A stretch of 6,109 bases of DNA from Actinomycetota bacterium. Its GTDB lineage: Bacteria > Actinomycetota > UBA4738. The DNA lies in assembly GCA_005885015.1 (NCBI GenBank), contig VAYG01000175.1:1-6109 (forward strand), written 5' to 3'. The translations under genes were made by a program, and so were the position numbers. Shown here in pieces: positions 1-5,693 of this stretch. How positions within the stretch are numbered: the stretch's first letter is position 1; every line of letters starts with the position of its first letter. The notes under the pieces were generated by a model. The model saw only the letters and a list, made by a program, of their open reading frames with translations. It searched no databases and was not told where the DNA came from.

Positions 1-151
1 CGAATCCCAGGGATCGCTCCACGATCAACCCGATGACGTTGTCCCGGGCCCCGGCCGCCAGCCGGCTCGTGGATAGATCGTCGGCCTGGCGGCGGAACGC
101 GTCGGCCGGGCCTGGCTCCCGCACCACCGAGCCCGGGGCGGCCGTGCTCAT
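1..151 (-). CDS. N-terminal fragment of a polysaccharide flippase (partial, runs off the window)
   Basis: Reading the minus strand from ATG at 151-149 gives 50 residues beginning MSTAAPGSVV and ending RDNVIGLIVERSLGF at the window edge. An in-frame TAA lies about 70 bases upstream with no ATG, GTG or TTG in between, so this ATG is the best start. No Shine-Dalgarno is visible before it; the upstream bases are pyrimidine-rich. The layout of a polar tail of about 30 residues, then an RLAAGARDNVIGLI-type amphipathic entry into a first membrane span, is what MATE/Wzx-like lipid-linked oligosaccharide flippases show at their N-terminus. It is also exactly the part missing from the plus-strand flippase at 529-1962. 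I infer the two are halves of one gene separated by an inversion or chimeric join. On its own the fragment is too short for a firm family call. Confidence 0.6.
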   Translation of the reverse strand, partial: MSTAAPGSVVREPGPADAFRRQADDLSTSRLAAGARDNVIGLIVERSLGF

Positions 152-229
152 GGGGAGGTCGAGAGACCGAGGGCGCCCGTCATCCCAACAGTGATTCGGC
201 AGGGGAGGCCGGGATCGTTAGGCGAGGAA

Positions 230-263
230 GCGGGCCCGTCCTTGCTTCGGCGCGACGGCCCGC
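230..263 (-). terminator. GC-rich hairpin after the secreted-protein stop, probable terminator
   Basis: On the minus strand the stop codon (273-271) is followed after seven bases by GCGGGCCGTC (263-254), a 13-base loop, and GACGGGCCCGC (240-230). The arms pair over ten base pairs with one bulged C. The following bases are TTCCTC, only a weak U tract, as is usual in very GC-rich genomes. Its position between the stop and the ATG at 151 supports transcription termination or attenuation ahead of the flippase. Confidence 0.5.
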
Positions 264-270
264 CGAGGGC

Positions 271-564
271 TCAGCACTGGGTCATCTGGAGGACCCGCAT
301 CTTGTTCCACGGCAGGCCGGCCAAGCTGGTCGAGCCGGCGTCGGTGCCCATCCCAGCCTTTCCCCAGGCGTCGTAGCCACGGTCGAGGTTGGCCTCTCCG
401 CGGATCTCCACGCTGCTGCTGCCTGCGTCGCTCACGAACGCACCGTAGGTCTGGAGTGCTTTGGCCACGACCTTCTTCCACTCGGGCCACGACTGGGCGT
501 CGACGTCGAACAACGGGTCGAGCTGGAGGTGGGCGCCGAGCGGGAGGGCGTTGGCATCGTTCGA
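271..564 (-). CDS. C-terminal part of a probably secreted protein of unknown function, cut by the inversion junction
   Basis: From about 564 down to the TGA at 273-271 the minus strand reads about 97 residues that look like a real protein: SNDANALPLGAHLQLDP, then KALQTYGAFVSDAGSS, and a tail ending LPWNKMRVLQMTQC. From general knowledge, the pattern of a G-A-x-L-x-L-D strand, a helix with A-L-Q-x-Y-G-A and V-x-D-x-G, and a closing L-P-W motif recurs near the C-terminus of secreted actinobacterial proteins of unknown function, so this is a family resemblance and not a function. The frame stays open upstream to 936, but beyond about 567 it is only the antisense of flippase codons, with R/G/Q-rich non-protein-like composition. 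The N-terminal part of the gene is therefore not contiguous here; its signal peptide and main domain should lie elsewhere. In the restored order this gene would sit directly upstream of, and codirectional with, the flippase. The exact left limit of genuine sequence is uncertain by a few codons. Confidence 0.6.
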   Translation of the reverse strand, partial: SNDANALPLGAHLQLDPLFDVDAQSWPEWKKVVAKALQTYGAFVSDAGSSSVEIRGEANLDRGYDAWGKAGMGTDAGSTSLAGLPWNKMRVLQMTQC

Positions 565-1962
565 CCCACCGCCCTCGGCACCTACTACGAGCTGGCCGCC
601 CTGGTGACGCTGTGCGCCCTGGTGGGCGTGCTGGGGCTGGACGTCGGGGTCGTCCGCTTCACCGCGCTGGCCGCCGAGCGGTCGGACCTCACCAGCATCC
701 GCCGGTACACGCGGACCGCGGGGGTGGTCGCCGGGGTCCTGTCCGGGGTCATCCTGGTCGCGCTGTGGGCCGCAGCGCCCGGCCTGGCCCGTATGTACGA
801 GCAGCCCGACCTCAGCGGTGGCCTCCGGATCGCCGCCCTGTCGCTTCCCCTCATGGCCGTCGCCTACGTCCTGGTGGCGCCGAGCAAGGGGCTGAAGTCG
901 ATGCGACCGATGGTCCTGGCCACCCAGGTCGTCCATCCCGGGGTCCAGCTGGTGGCCACCCTGGCCCTGGTCCTAGCGGGGCTGGGGGTGGCCGGCGCCG
1001 CGGCCGGACTCACCCTGGCCGCGGCCGGTGCTCTGGCGACGGCCCTGGTGATGCATCGCCGACTCCGGCTCTCCACCGGGGCGTCTTCGAGGGAACCGGT
1101 GATCGGACCGTTGGTCAGGTTCTCTGCCCCGGTGACGGGCATGAACCTGATGGACGCCGCTCTCTTGTGGCTGGACACCCTCCTCCTGGGGGCCCTCCGG
1201 TCCGGCCGCGAGGTGGCCGTGTACGGGATCGTCGTTCGCCTCCTGGCCATCGCCCCGGCCGTGATGTTCACGGTGGTCCAGATCTTCGGCCCGTTCGTCG
1301 CCCAGCTCCTGGCCAGGGGCGACACCCGCCGGCTCCAGGAGGTGCTGCGGACGGCGACCCGATGGACGGTGCTCCTGGCGGGGGCGCCGCTGGCCCTGCT
1401 CCTGGTCACCGGCTCCGGCGTCCTGGCCGTCTTCCATCAGACCCCGTCGGGCACGGCGGCCCCGGTTGCCATCCTGAGCATCGCGTTCCTGTTCGACGCC
1501 GCGACCGGCCCGATCGGGCACGTCCTGACCATGTCCGGGCGCTCGAGCCTCAACTTCGCCGACAACGCGGTCGCCGTGGTCGTGAACGTGGGGATGAACC
1601 TTCTCCTCATCCCCCGCCTCGGGCTTCTCGGGGCGGCCATCAGTTGGGCCGCGGTCATCGTGGGACTGAACGTGGTGCGGACGCTCCAGGTCTGGGCCCT
1701 GTTCCGTATCTCACCATTCAGTTGGAGCCTGGCCAAACCCCTGGCCGCCGTCGTCACGGCCGCCGCGGCCGCCGCCGCGGTCCGAGCCTGGGTCGGTGCG
1801 ATGCTGGGAGGAACGGTCGCGCCGGTGCTGATCGCCGCCGCGGCGTTCGCCGCCGCGTACGTCTCCGTCCTCCTCGCCCTCGGCATCCCCCGCGACGACC
1901 GCCTCCTGATCCGGGCATTCGGCCGGCGGGGCCGGGCCGACCCCCCCGGGGCCGTCCGATGA
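529..1962 (+). CDS. Polysaccharide flippase (MATE/Wzx-like), lacking its native N-terminus
   Basis: The open frame from GTG at 529 gives 477 residues, but protein-like flippase sequence starts only at about residue 10 (IVRPTALGTYYELAALVTL). The first nine residues are antisense to another gene, and the GTG has no properly spaced ribosome binding site. It is a strongly hydrophobic protein with about a dozen predicted membrane spans. Family hallmarks are the G-L-D-V-G-V-V-R-F stretch after the second span (residues 36-44), YGIVVRL (232-238), the GPIGHVLTMSGRSSLNFADN segment (327-346) and NLLLIPRLGLLGAAISW (357-373). These fit the polysaccharide-biosynthesis flippases of the MOP superfamily, which move undecaprenyl-diphosphate-linked oligosaccharide from the cytoplasmic to the outer face. 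What is missing is the polar N-terminal tail and first membrane span, and a matching piece is found inverted at 1-151. The stop overlaps the next ATG by four bases (1959-1962), so the genes are probably translationally coupled. As written it would be defective or mis-started. Confidence 0.85.
   Translation: MGAEREGVGIVRPTALGTYYELAALVTLCALVGVLGLDVGVVRFTALAAERSDLTSIRRYTRTAGVVAGVLSGVILVALWAAAPGLARMYEQPDLSGGLRIAALSLPLMAVAYVLVAPSKGLKSMRPMVLATQVVHPGVQLVATLALVLAGLGVAGAAAGLTLAAAGALATALVMHRRLRLSTGASSREPVIGPLVRFSAPVTGMNLMDAALLWLDTLLLGALRSGREVAVYGIVVRLLAIAPAVMFTVVQIFGPFVAQLLARGDTRRLQEVLRTATRWTVLLAGAPLALLLVTGSGVLAVFHQTPSGTAAPVAILSIAFLFDAATGPIGHVLTMSGRSSLNFADNAVAVVVNVGMNLLLIPRLGLLGAAISWAAVIVGLNVVRTLQVWALFRISPFSWSLAKPLAAVVTAAAAAAAVRAWVGAMLGGTVAPVLIAAAAFAAAYVSVLLALGIPRDDRLLIRAFGRRGRADPPGAVR
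550..567. other. Inversion or chimera junction
   Basis: Up to about 550 the minus strand reads a genuine protein (NALPLGAHLQLDP). From about 556 the plus strand reads genuine flippase (IVRPTALGTYY). Neither reading is protein-like on the other side of this point, so sequence of opposite polarity was joined here. The two readings overlap on roughly GGCATCGTTCGA, so the exact join cannot be placed more finely and a short shared sequence at the join is possible. Confidence 0.65.
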
Positions 1963-2591
1963 ACGCCCTGGGGCGCGCGGCCAGGCCGGCCGCGTCTGGA
2001 TCCAGGTGGACCATGGCGGCCCTCATAGCCGGCGCGGCCACCGGGGCCGCCCTTGGCGCGGGCTCGCGGTTCGGGCTGCTTCTGGCCGCGTCTGGAGGGG
2101 TGGTCCTCGCCGTGACCCTTCCTCTCCCGTGGATCGCCATTGCCTCGGTCGTGGCGAGCGTCACGTTCCGGCTCGCCGCGCCGTCGGCGGCGGGCCCGGT
2201 CAGCGATGTCCCCGACGCGGTCCTCCTGATCGTGCTGGTGCGCGCCGGCGTGGACTGGATGCTCGACCGCGCATCGGCCGCCGGCCCCGTGGTCCGCCGG
2301 ATGGCCATCCCGCTGGGCCTGTTCGTGGGACTCGCCGTGGCCTCGACCATCTACAACGGCGACACGATGATCGGCCTCGTCGCCTCCTTGCGACAGTTCG
2401 TCCGGTTCCCTCTATGGGCCTTCGCCCTGCTCGTGGCGGGCATCGGACAGCGCGACGGCAAGCGGCTGGTGGGCGTCGTCCTGGGTCTGGCCGTGCTCCA
2501 GTTTCCGGTGGCAGTGGCGGCGGCGCCGGCGGCGTCTTCTACCGGGGAGACCCGGTATCCGGAACGTTCGGACAGGGCGGGTCCGGCGTGA
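1959..2591 (+). CDS. N-terminal fragment of the ligase-like gene as literally encoded
   Basis: This is what the sequence encodes without correction: 210 residues starting MNALGRAARP. It is membrane-protein-like up to about LQFPVAV (codons ending near 2516), then an Ala-rich and polar tail ending YPERSDRAGPA that does not resemble the family and is probably out of frame. Five or six hydrophobic segments are visible. If the sequence is correct, this product would lack the periplasmic loop and the second half of the protein and would not be expected to work alone. Confidence 0.55.
   Translation: MNALGRAARPAASGSRWTMAALIAGAATGAALGAGSRFGLLLAASGGVVLAVTLPLPWIAIASVVASVTFRLAAPSAAGPVSDVPDAVLLIVLVRAGVDWMLDRASAAGPVVRRMAIPLGLFVGLAVASTIYNGDTMIGLVASLRQFVRFPLWAFALLVAGIGQRDGKRLVGVVLGLAVLQFPVAVAAAPAASSTGETRYPERSDRAGPA
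2505..2535 (+). other. Frameshift site 1 in the ligase-like gene (loss of one base or equivalent)
   Basis: Protein-like coding passes from the frame of ATG 1959 to the frame that reads GGVFYRGDPVSGTFG. The change falls inside a GGC/GGCGCC-rich stretch (about 2511-2539), a low-complexity sequence where a base is easily lost. Only the second frame is hydrophobic and membrane-like after this point, while the original frame stops at 2591. A larger deletion of the family's variable loop here cannot be excluded. Confidence 0.6.
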
Positions 2592-2950
2592 TGATGGTGT
2601 TCCTGGTCCTGGCGACCACGACCGTGGTGGCCCTGGTCATCGAGCGAGTGCTCCCCGTGTGGGTGCTGTTCGCGGCCGCCCCGCTGTTGGTCCTGCCCAT
2701 GGCGTGGGGCTCCGCGGCCCTGTTCGTCCTCCTCTTGCCTATGGCGATCGTCGCCCTGCTCCTGCGGTCCGCGGTCTCTCGCGGAACGGGTCTGCGGCCG
2801 GCCGTCGCCGCCGGTGGGGCCATCCTGATCCTGCTCACCGGGTGGGCGGCCGGCTCCATCGCCCACGCCGCGGGGTTCGCCGGATCGGGAGGCGCCAGCG
2901 CTCGCGAGCTGCTCTCCGATAGCTACCTCCGCCGGTACGTGGCTCGTACC

Positions 2951-2981
2951 GGGAACCGACCTGGCGGGGGGCCCGGGGGGC
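2951..2981 (+). other. Frameshift site 2 in the ligase-like gene, at twin G6 tracts
   Basis: The frame used since about 2520 turns into a Pro/Arg/Gly-rich non-protein-like string after RYVARTG, while the original frame becomes protein-like (VLLGQGPSASIIGH, then membrane spans). Two runs of six G (2966-2971 and 2975-2980) flank CCC in exactly this interval. One extra or missing G there is the simplest explanation. The shift may alternatively fall a few codons earlier, at the GGG of 2951-2953. Confidence 0.6.
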
Positions 2982-3370
2982 GTCCTCCTGGGCCAGGGCC
3001 CGAGCGCCTCCATCATCGGGCACGCCGCCGACGGCGGTACGAAGGTATCGCTCAGCAGGTTCGCCCGGCAGAGCGCCACCAGCGTCTGGTCGGTCCAGCG
3101 CCTCCTGCTCGGGTACGGATTCATCGCGGTCGCCCTCCTGGCGTTGGTCATCGCCCTGCCCAGCGTGGTCCGGGCGGGTTCCGCCCCGCCTGGGACGGGA
3201 CGGGCTCTGGCCATGGTCCTTCCCGTGGCGGGCTTCCTCATGCTGATGGTGGGGCCGTACAACTCGGCCTGGTCGGACCCGGGCCTGGCCTCCGCCTATT
3301 GGGCGCTGGTCGTGGCCGCGCACGCCACGATGCGGCCGCCCTCCCCCACCGGCGACGGCGAGGAGTCCGC

Positions 3371-4567
3371 GTGAACGTCCTGTGGCTCAGCTCCGAACCG
3401 CTGGCGGAGGGGGCCCTGGGGGTCACCGGCCGGGTCGAGGCGGTCCGATTCCTTCGCCGAGCCGGCCACCACGACGTCCGGGTCATCTGCGGCGGGCGCG
3501 CCTCCGAGCGTCCGATGGCCGGTGTGCCCACGTCCTTCATGCCGACGCGGTTCGTTCCCTTCCTGGGCTGGCTGTCCCAATGGCCCGCCCTGGTCAAGGA
3601 ACTGGAACGGTCGAGCGCACACCCCGACATCGTCGTCTCGGACATCGCGTTGCTCCCCGCGCTCATGTGGTGGCGCCGGCGTCGCGGTGGCTCGTCTCCT
3701 CCCAGGGTGATCCTCGACGTGCGCACGCCTCCCGTGGAGGCGGGCAAGGTCCGAGCCGCCGCTCAGCGCATGAGGTTCGCGGCCTCCCTGCGAGTGTTCG
3801 GACGAAGGGCCGACGCCATCACCTCGATCAGCGAAGGCCTCCGGGAGCACGTTGGGCGTCTGGCCCGGGTCTCTCCCGCCCGAATCTCCGTCTGGGGCTC
3901 GGGATGTTCGTGGTGCCGATCGCCGATGACTCGGACGCCCGCTCCGGCCGAGCTCGAGGCCTTGGTCCGCGACCGCTTCGTCATCTGCTACCAGGGCTCC
4001 ATGTCGCCCGGGCGGGGGCTGTTCGAGGCTGTCGCCGCGATCGATCTGGTCCGCGAGCGGGCCCCGGACGTCCTGTTGCTGTTGGTGGGCGGGGGCTCGG
4101 CCGTCCCGGCGCTCCGGTCGCTGGTGCGACGGCGGGGCGTCGCGCAGCACGTGCGGTTCCAGGGTCCCGTGCCCCAGGATCGCGTCCTGCCCTTCCTCCG
4201 GGCGGCCGATGTCGGCATCGTCCCACTACCGGCGAGATGGGAGTGGCACGTCAGCAGCCCGCTGAAGCTCGCCGAATATCTTTGCGCCGGCTTGCCGGTG
4301 ATCCTGACCGACATCCGGGCGCACGACCTGGTCCCGCGCGATGCCCCGTTCGCCTTCCGCACGCCGAGCGCCAGTCCGGACCACCTCGCGTCGGCGATGC
4401 TGGCCGCCAGGGACCGGCGGGCCGAGCTGCCCGCGCTGGGCCGGCGGGCCCGGCGATGGGCGATAGCCCGGCTCACCTGGGAGGCGCAGCTCGCTCCGCT
4501 CGAGGAGACCCTGACGTCGCTGGCGCCGGCATCAGCGAACGGAAGTCCTCGTAGATCTCCGCGTTGA
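3371..4567 (+). CDS. Glycosyltransferase 1, GT-B fold, GT4-like
   Basis: GTG at 3371 overlaps the upstream stop by four bases and starts a typical GT-B N-terminus (VNVLWLSSEPLAEG), giving 398 residues, the usual length for GT4 enzymes. The N-lobe contains VILDVRTPPVE (113-123) and DAITSISEGLREHV (148-161) at the lobe boundary. The C-lobe starts FVICYQGSMSPGRGL (203-217), with LLLLVGGGS and VRFQGPVPQDRVLPFLRAADVG (written here in two parts: VRFQGPVPQD, then RVLPFLRAADVG). The donor-site segment is EWHVSSPLKLAEYLCAGLPV (291-310), matching the E-x7-E region in position. It likely adds a sugar from a nucleotide donor to the lipid-linked repeat unit at the cytoplasmic membrane; the sugar and linkage cannot be told. 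Residues about 179-190 (CSWCRSPMTRTP) are atypical and probably a frame slip between two indels. Its last residues (about 385-398) overlap the convergent glycosyltransferase 2 and look unconserved. Confidence 0.87.
   Translation: MNVLWLSSEPLAEGALGVTGRVEAVRFLRRAGHHDVRVICGGRASERPMAGVPTSFMPTRFVPFLGWLSQWPALVKELERSSAHPDIVVSDIALLPALMWWRRRRGGSSPPRVILDVRTPPVEAGKVRAAAQRMRFAASLRVFGRRADAITSISEGLREHVGRLARVSPARISVWGSGCSWCRSPMTRTPAPAELEALVRDRFVICYQGSMSPGRGLFEAVAAIDLVRERAPDVLLLLVGGGSAVPALRSLVRRRGVAQHVRFQGPVPQDRVLPFLRAADVGIVPLPARWEWHVSSPLKLAEYLCAGLPVILTDIRAHDLVPRDAPFAFRTPSASPDHLASAMLAARDRRAELPALGRRARRWAIARLTWEAQLAPLEETLTSLAPASANGSPRRSPR
3901..3942 (+). other. Probable paired indels inside glycosyltransferase 1
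   Basis: Between VWGSG and APAELEALV the annotated frame reads CSWCRSPMTRTP, with two Cys, a Trp and poor third-position composition. The neighbouring frame reads MFVVPIADDSDA from 3904 to 3939 with GC-rich third positions. Losing one base in GGG at 3901-3903 and gaining one C in CCC at 3938-3940 would give a smooth join on both sides. This lies in the surface linker between the two GT-B lobes, so the enzyme might tolerate it if it is real. Confidence 0.55.
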
Positions 4568-5693
4568 CTTTCCCGGGGGCCAAGCCCTCGGCCACCTGCC
4601 GGCACGCCTTCGAAAGGTCGCCACTCCGGCCCAGGACCCGGCCGATGGCATCCGCGAAGGACCGGGGATCCGGGCCCGCCACCTCGCCCACCGCGCCGTG
4701 GTCGAGGAGATCGGCGAGCGCTCCGCACGTGGACGACGCGACGACCGGCGTCCCGCAGGCCAGCGCCTCCAGCGCCACGTTGGGGAGTGCCTCGAACCCC
4801 GACGGCAGCAGGCAGGCGTCGGCCGCAGCCAGTAACTCGGCCAGCTCGGACTGAGGCACTCCCCCCAGGACGTGGACCCGTCCCGGGGCCAGGCGGGTCG
4901 CGGACTCGACGAGGCCGTCGCGGAGGCCGCCCGTGCCCGCAACCAGGAAGTGGGGCGGCGGGGCGAGCCGCCCGGTGGCTGCGGCGATCTCCGGGATGAC
5001 CAGCGGTCGCTTCACCGACTCGAGCCGGCCGGCGAACAGGACGATCGGGGTGGCGGGCTCCGTGCCCAGCCGAGCTGCCAAGCGGTGCCGGGCCGCCAGC
5101 CTCTCGTCTTCGTCGAGCGGGCGGAACATCGATGGGTCCACGGGGACCCCGAAGGGCCGAACCCGCTGGAGGATCTGAGGCGTGAGCCCGGGAAGGTCGG
5201 CGGCAAGCTCCGGGCGAAGCAGGTAGACGCGGTCCATGCTGCGGATCACGCGGCGCAGCAACCACCCGTAGGGGACTCCGAACCCGCGCCACCGGGAGTC
5301 GGAACGAGGGCTGGTGACATCGGACAGCTCCCACACGTGCAGGAAGAGCGCCTTCGGGAGCGGCGAGCGGAGGAAAGGCACCGCGCTCTCGATCCGGTCG
5401 AATCGGAGGATCCCCTCGTCGATCCGCCGGCTCGCCGATCTCATCGCCGCGGCGAACCGCAGGGAGACCGGGACCCGGGGCCGCTGGCTCGGGCTCCCCG
5501 CCACCGGGTGGAAGCGCAGGCGACTCGCACCCAGCGGCTCCGCGACGCCGAGCCGGCGCACGCCCCAGTAGGTAAATCGGAAGGGGTGGGGCGCCGCCTG
5601 GACGAAATTCCGTTGCACCGAGACGATGCCGTCGGGCTCCTGGGAGAAGGGGTTCCCCGGGTGAACGAAGTGGACCGAAACCTCCGCCGTCAT
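4473..5693 (-). CDS. Glycosyltransferase 2, GT-B fold, GT4 family
   Basis: ATG at 5693-5691 overlaps the stop of the upstream WecG-like gene (ATGA). The frame is open further upstream to 5921 but that part is antisense of the neighbour, so this start is preferred, giving 406 residues. The N-lobe starts VSVHFVHPGNPFSQEPDGI (5-23) and contains LFLHVWELSD (116-125) and DRVYLLRPELAADL (154-167). The C-lobe has FGVPVDPSMFRP (181-192), the classic IVLFAGRLESVKRP (217-230), HFLVAGTGGLRDGL, VHVLGGVPQSELAELLAAAD, and the nucleotide-sugar binding E-x7-E motif with E301 and E309 in GFEALPNVALEALACGTPVV. It is a retaining cytoplasmic-face enzyme by family rule, probably building the same glycan repeat as its neighbours; the donor is unknown. 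The tail after residue about 387 (MPAPATSGSPR onward) is unconserved and lies in the 95-base convergent overlap with glycosyltransferase 1. Confidence 0.9.
   Translation of the reverse strand: MTAEVSVHFVHPGNPFSQEPDGIVSVQRNFVQAAPHPFRFTYWGVRRLGVAEPLGASRLRFHPVAGSPSQRPRVPVSLRFAAAMRSASRRIDEGILRFDRIESAVPFLRSPLPKALFLHVWELSDVTSPRSDSRWRGFGVPYGWLLRRVIRSMDRVYLLRPELAADLPGLTPQILQRVRPFGVPVDPSMFRPLDEDERLAARHRLAARLGTEPATPIVLFAGRLESVKRPLVIPEIAAATGRLAPPPHFLVAGTGGLRDGLVESATRLAPGRVHVLGGVPQSELAELLAAADACLLPSGFEALPNVALEALACGTPVVASSTCGALADLLDHGAVGEVAGPDPRSFADAIGRVLGRSGDLSKACRQVAEGLAPGKVNAEIYEDFRSLMPAPATSGSPRAERAAPPR
4517..4538. repeat. Imperfect palindrome in the overlap of two convergent genes
   Basis: TCGCTG (4517-4522) and CAGCGA (4533-4538) are exact inverted arms around GCGCCGGCAT, whose centre GCCGGC is itself a palindrome; two base pairs mismatch. 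It sits where family-like sequence ends for both convergent glycosyltransferases, and because of the symmetry both proteins read Ser-Leu-x-Pro-Ala there. It could act as a two-way terminator stem, although no T tract follows on either side. Confidence 0.4.

Larger units (their letters stand above)
1959..3374 (+). pseudogene. O-antigen ligase/polymerase-like membrane protein, interrupted by two frameshifts
   Basis: Three segments together make about 471 residues of a polytopic membrane protein. Segment one starts at ATG 1959 and holds several membrane spans plus a GLAVASTIYNGD / SLRQFVRFPLWAFAL region typical of Wzy/WaaL-type proteins; its frame closes at TGA 2589-2591. Segment two, in the second frame, runs from about 2520 to 2955 and includes FYRGDPVSGTFGQGGSGV followed by four to five spans. 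Segment three returns to the first frame at about 2952, reads GVLLGQGPSASIIGH, then two or three more spans, and stops at 3374. The P-V-S-G-T-F-G-x-G-G turn and the later L-G-x-G-P-S turn sit where this family has its conserved periplasmic loops. The family transfers or polymerises lipid-linked glycan outside the membrane. Net frame change is zero, so a true gene with local sequence errors is as likely as a decayed one. The start overlaps the flippase stop (ATGA) and the end overlaps the next GTG (GTGA), which supports one coupled operon and the gene limits chosen. Confidence 0.72.

Noticed and set aside
152..229. Possible promoter for the minus-strand flippase start
   Set aside because: No convincing -35/-10 pair or ribosome binding site could be seen in these bases.
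565..936. Upstream extension of the minus-strand secreted-protein frame
   Set aside because: It is exactly antisense to flippase codons and has Gln/Gly/Arg-rich shadow composition; treated as lying beyond the junction.
1756..1800. GCC/GCG trinucleotide-rich stretch
   Set aside because: Encodes an alanine-rich membrane span of the flippase (residues about 410-418); ordinary for this composition and not a separate repeat.
456..2591. Long plus-strand frame of 711 codons
   Set aside because: Its first about 500 codons are R/G/P-rich shadow of the flippase in another frame; only the part from ATG 1959 is genuine coding.
2006..4567. Apparent 853-codon fusion of a ligase segment and glycosyltransferase 1
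   Set aside because: The middle of the ligase-like gene and the glycosyltransferase happen to share a frame without stops. The stretch about 2956-3370 is not protein-like in this frame, and the GTG at 3371 overlaps the true upstream stop.
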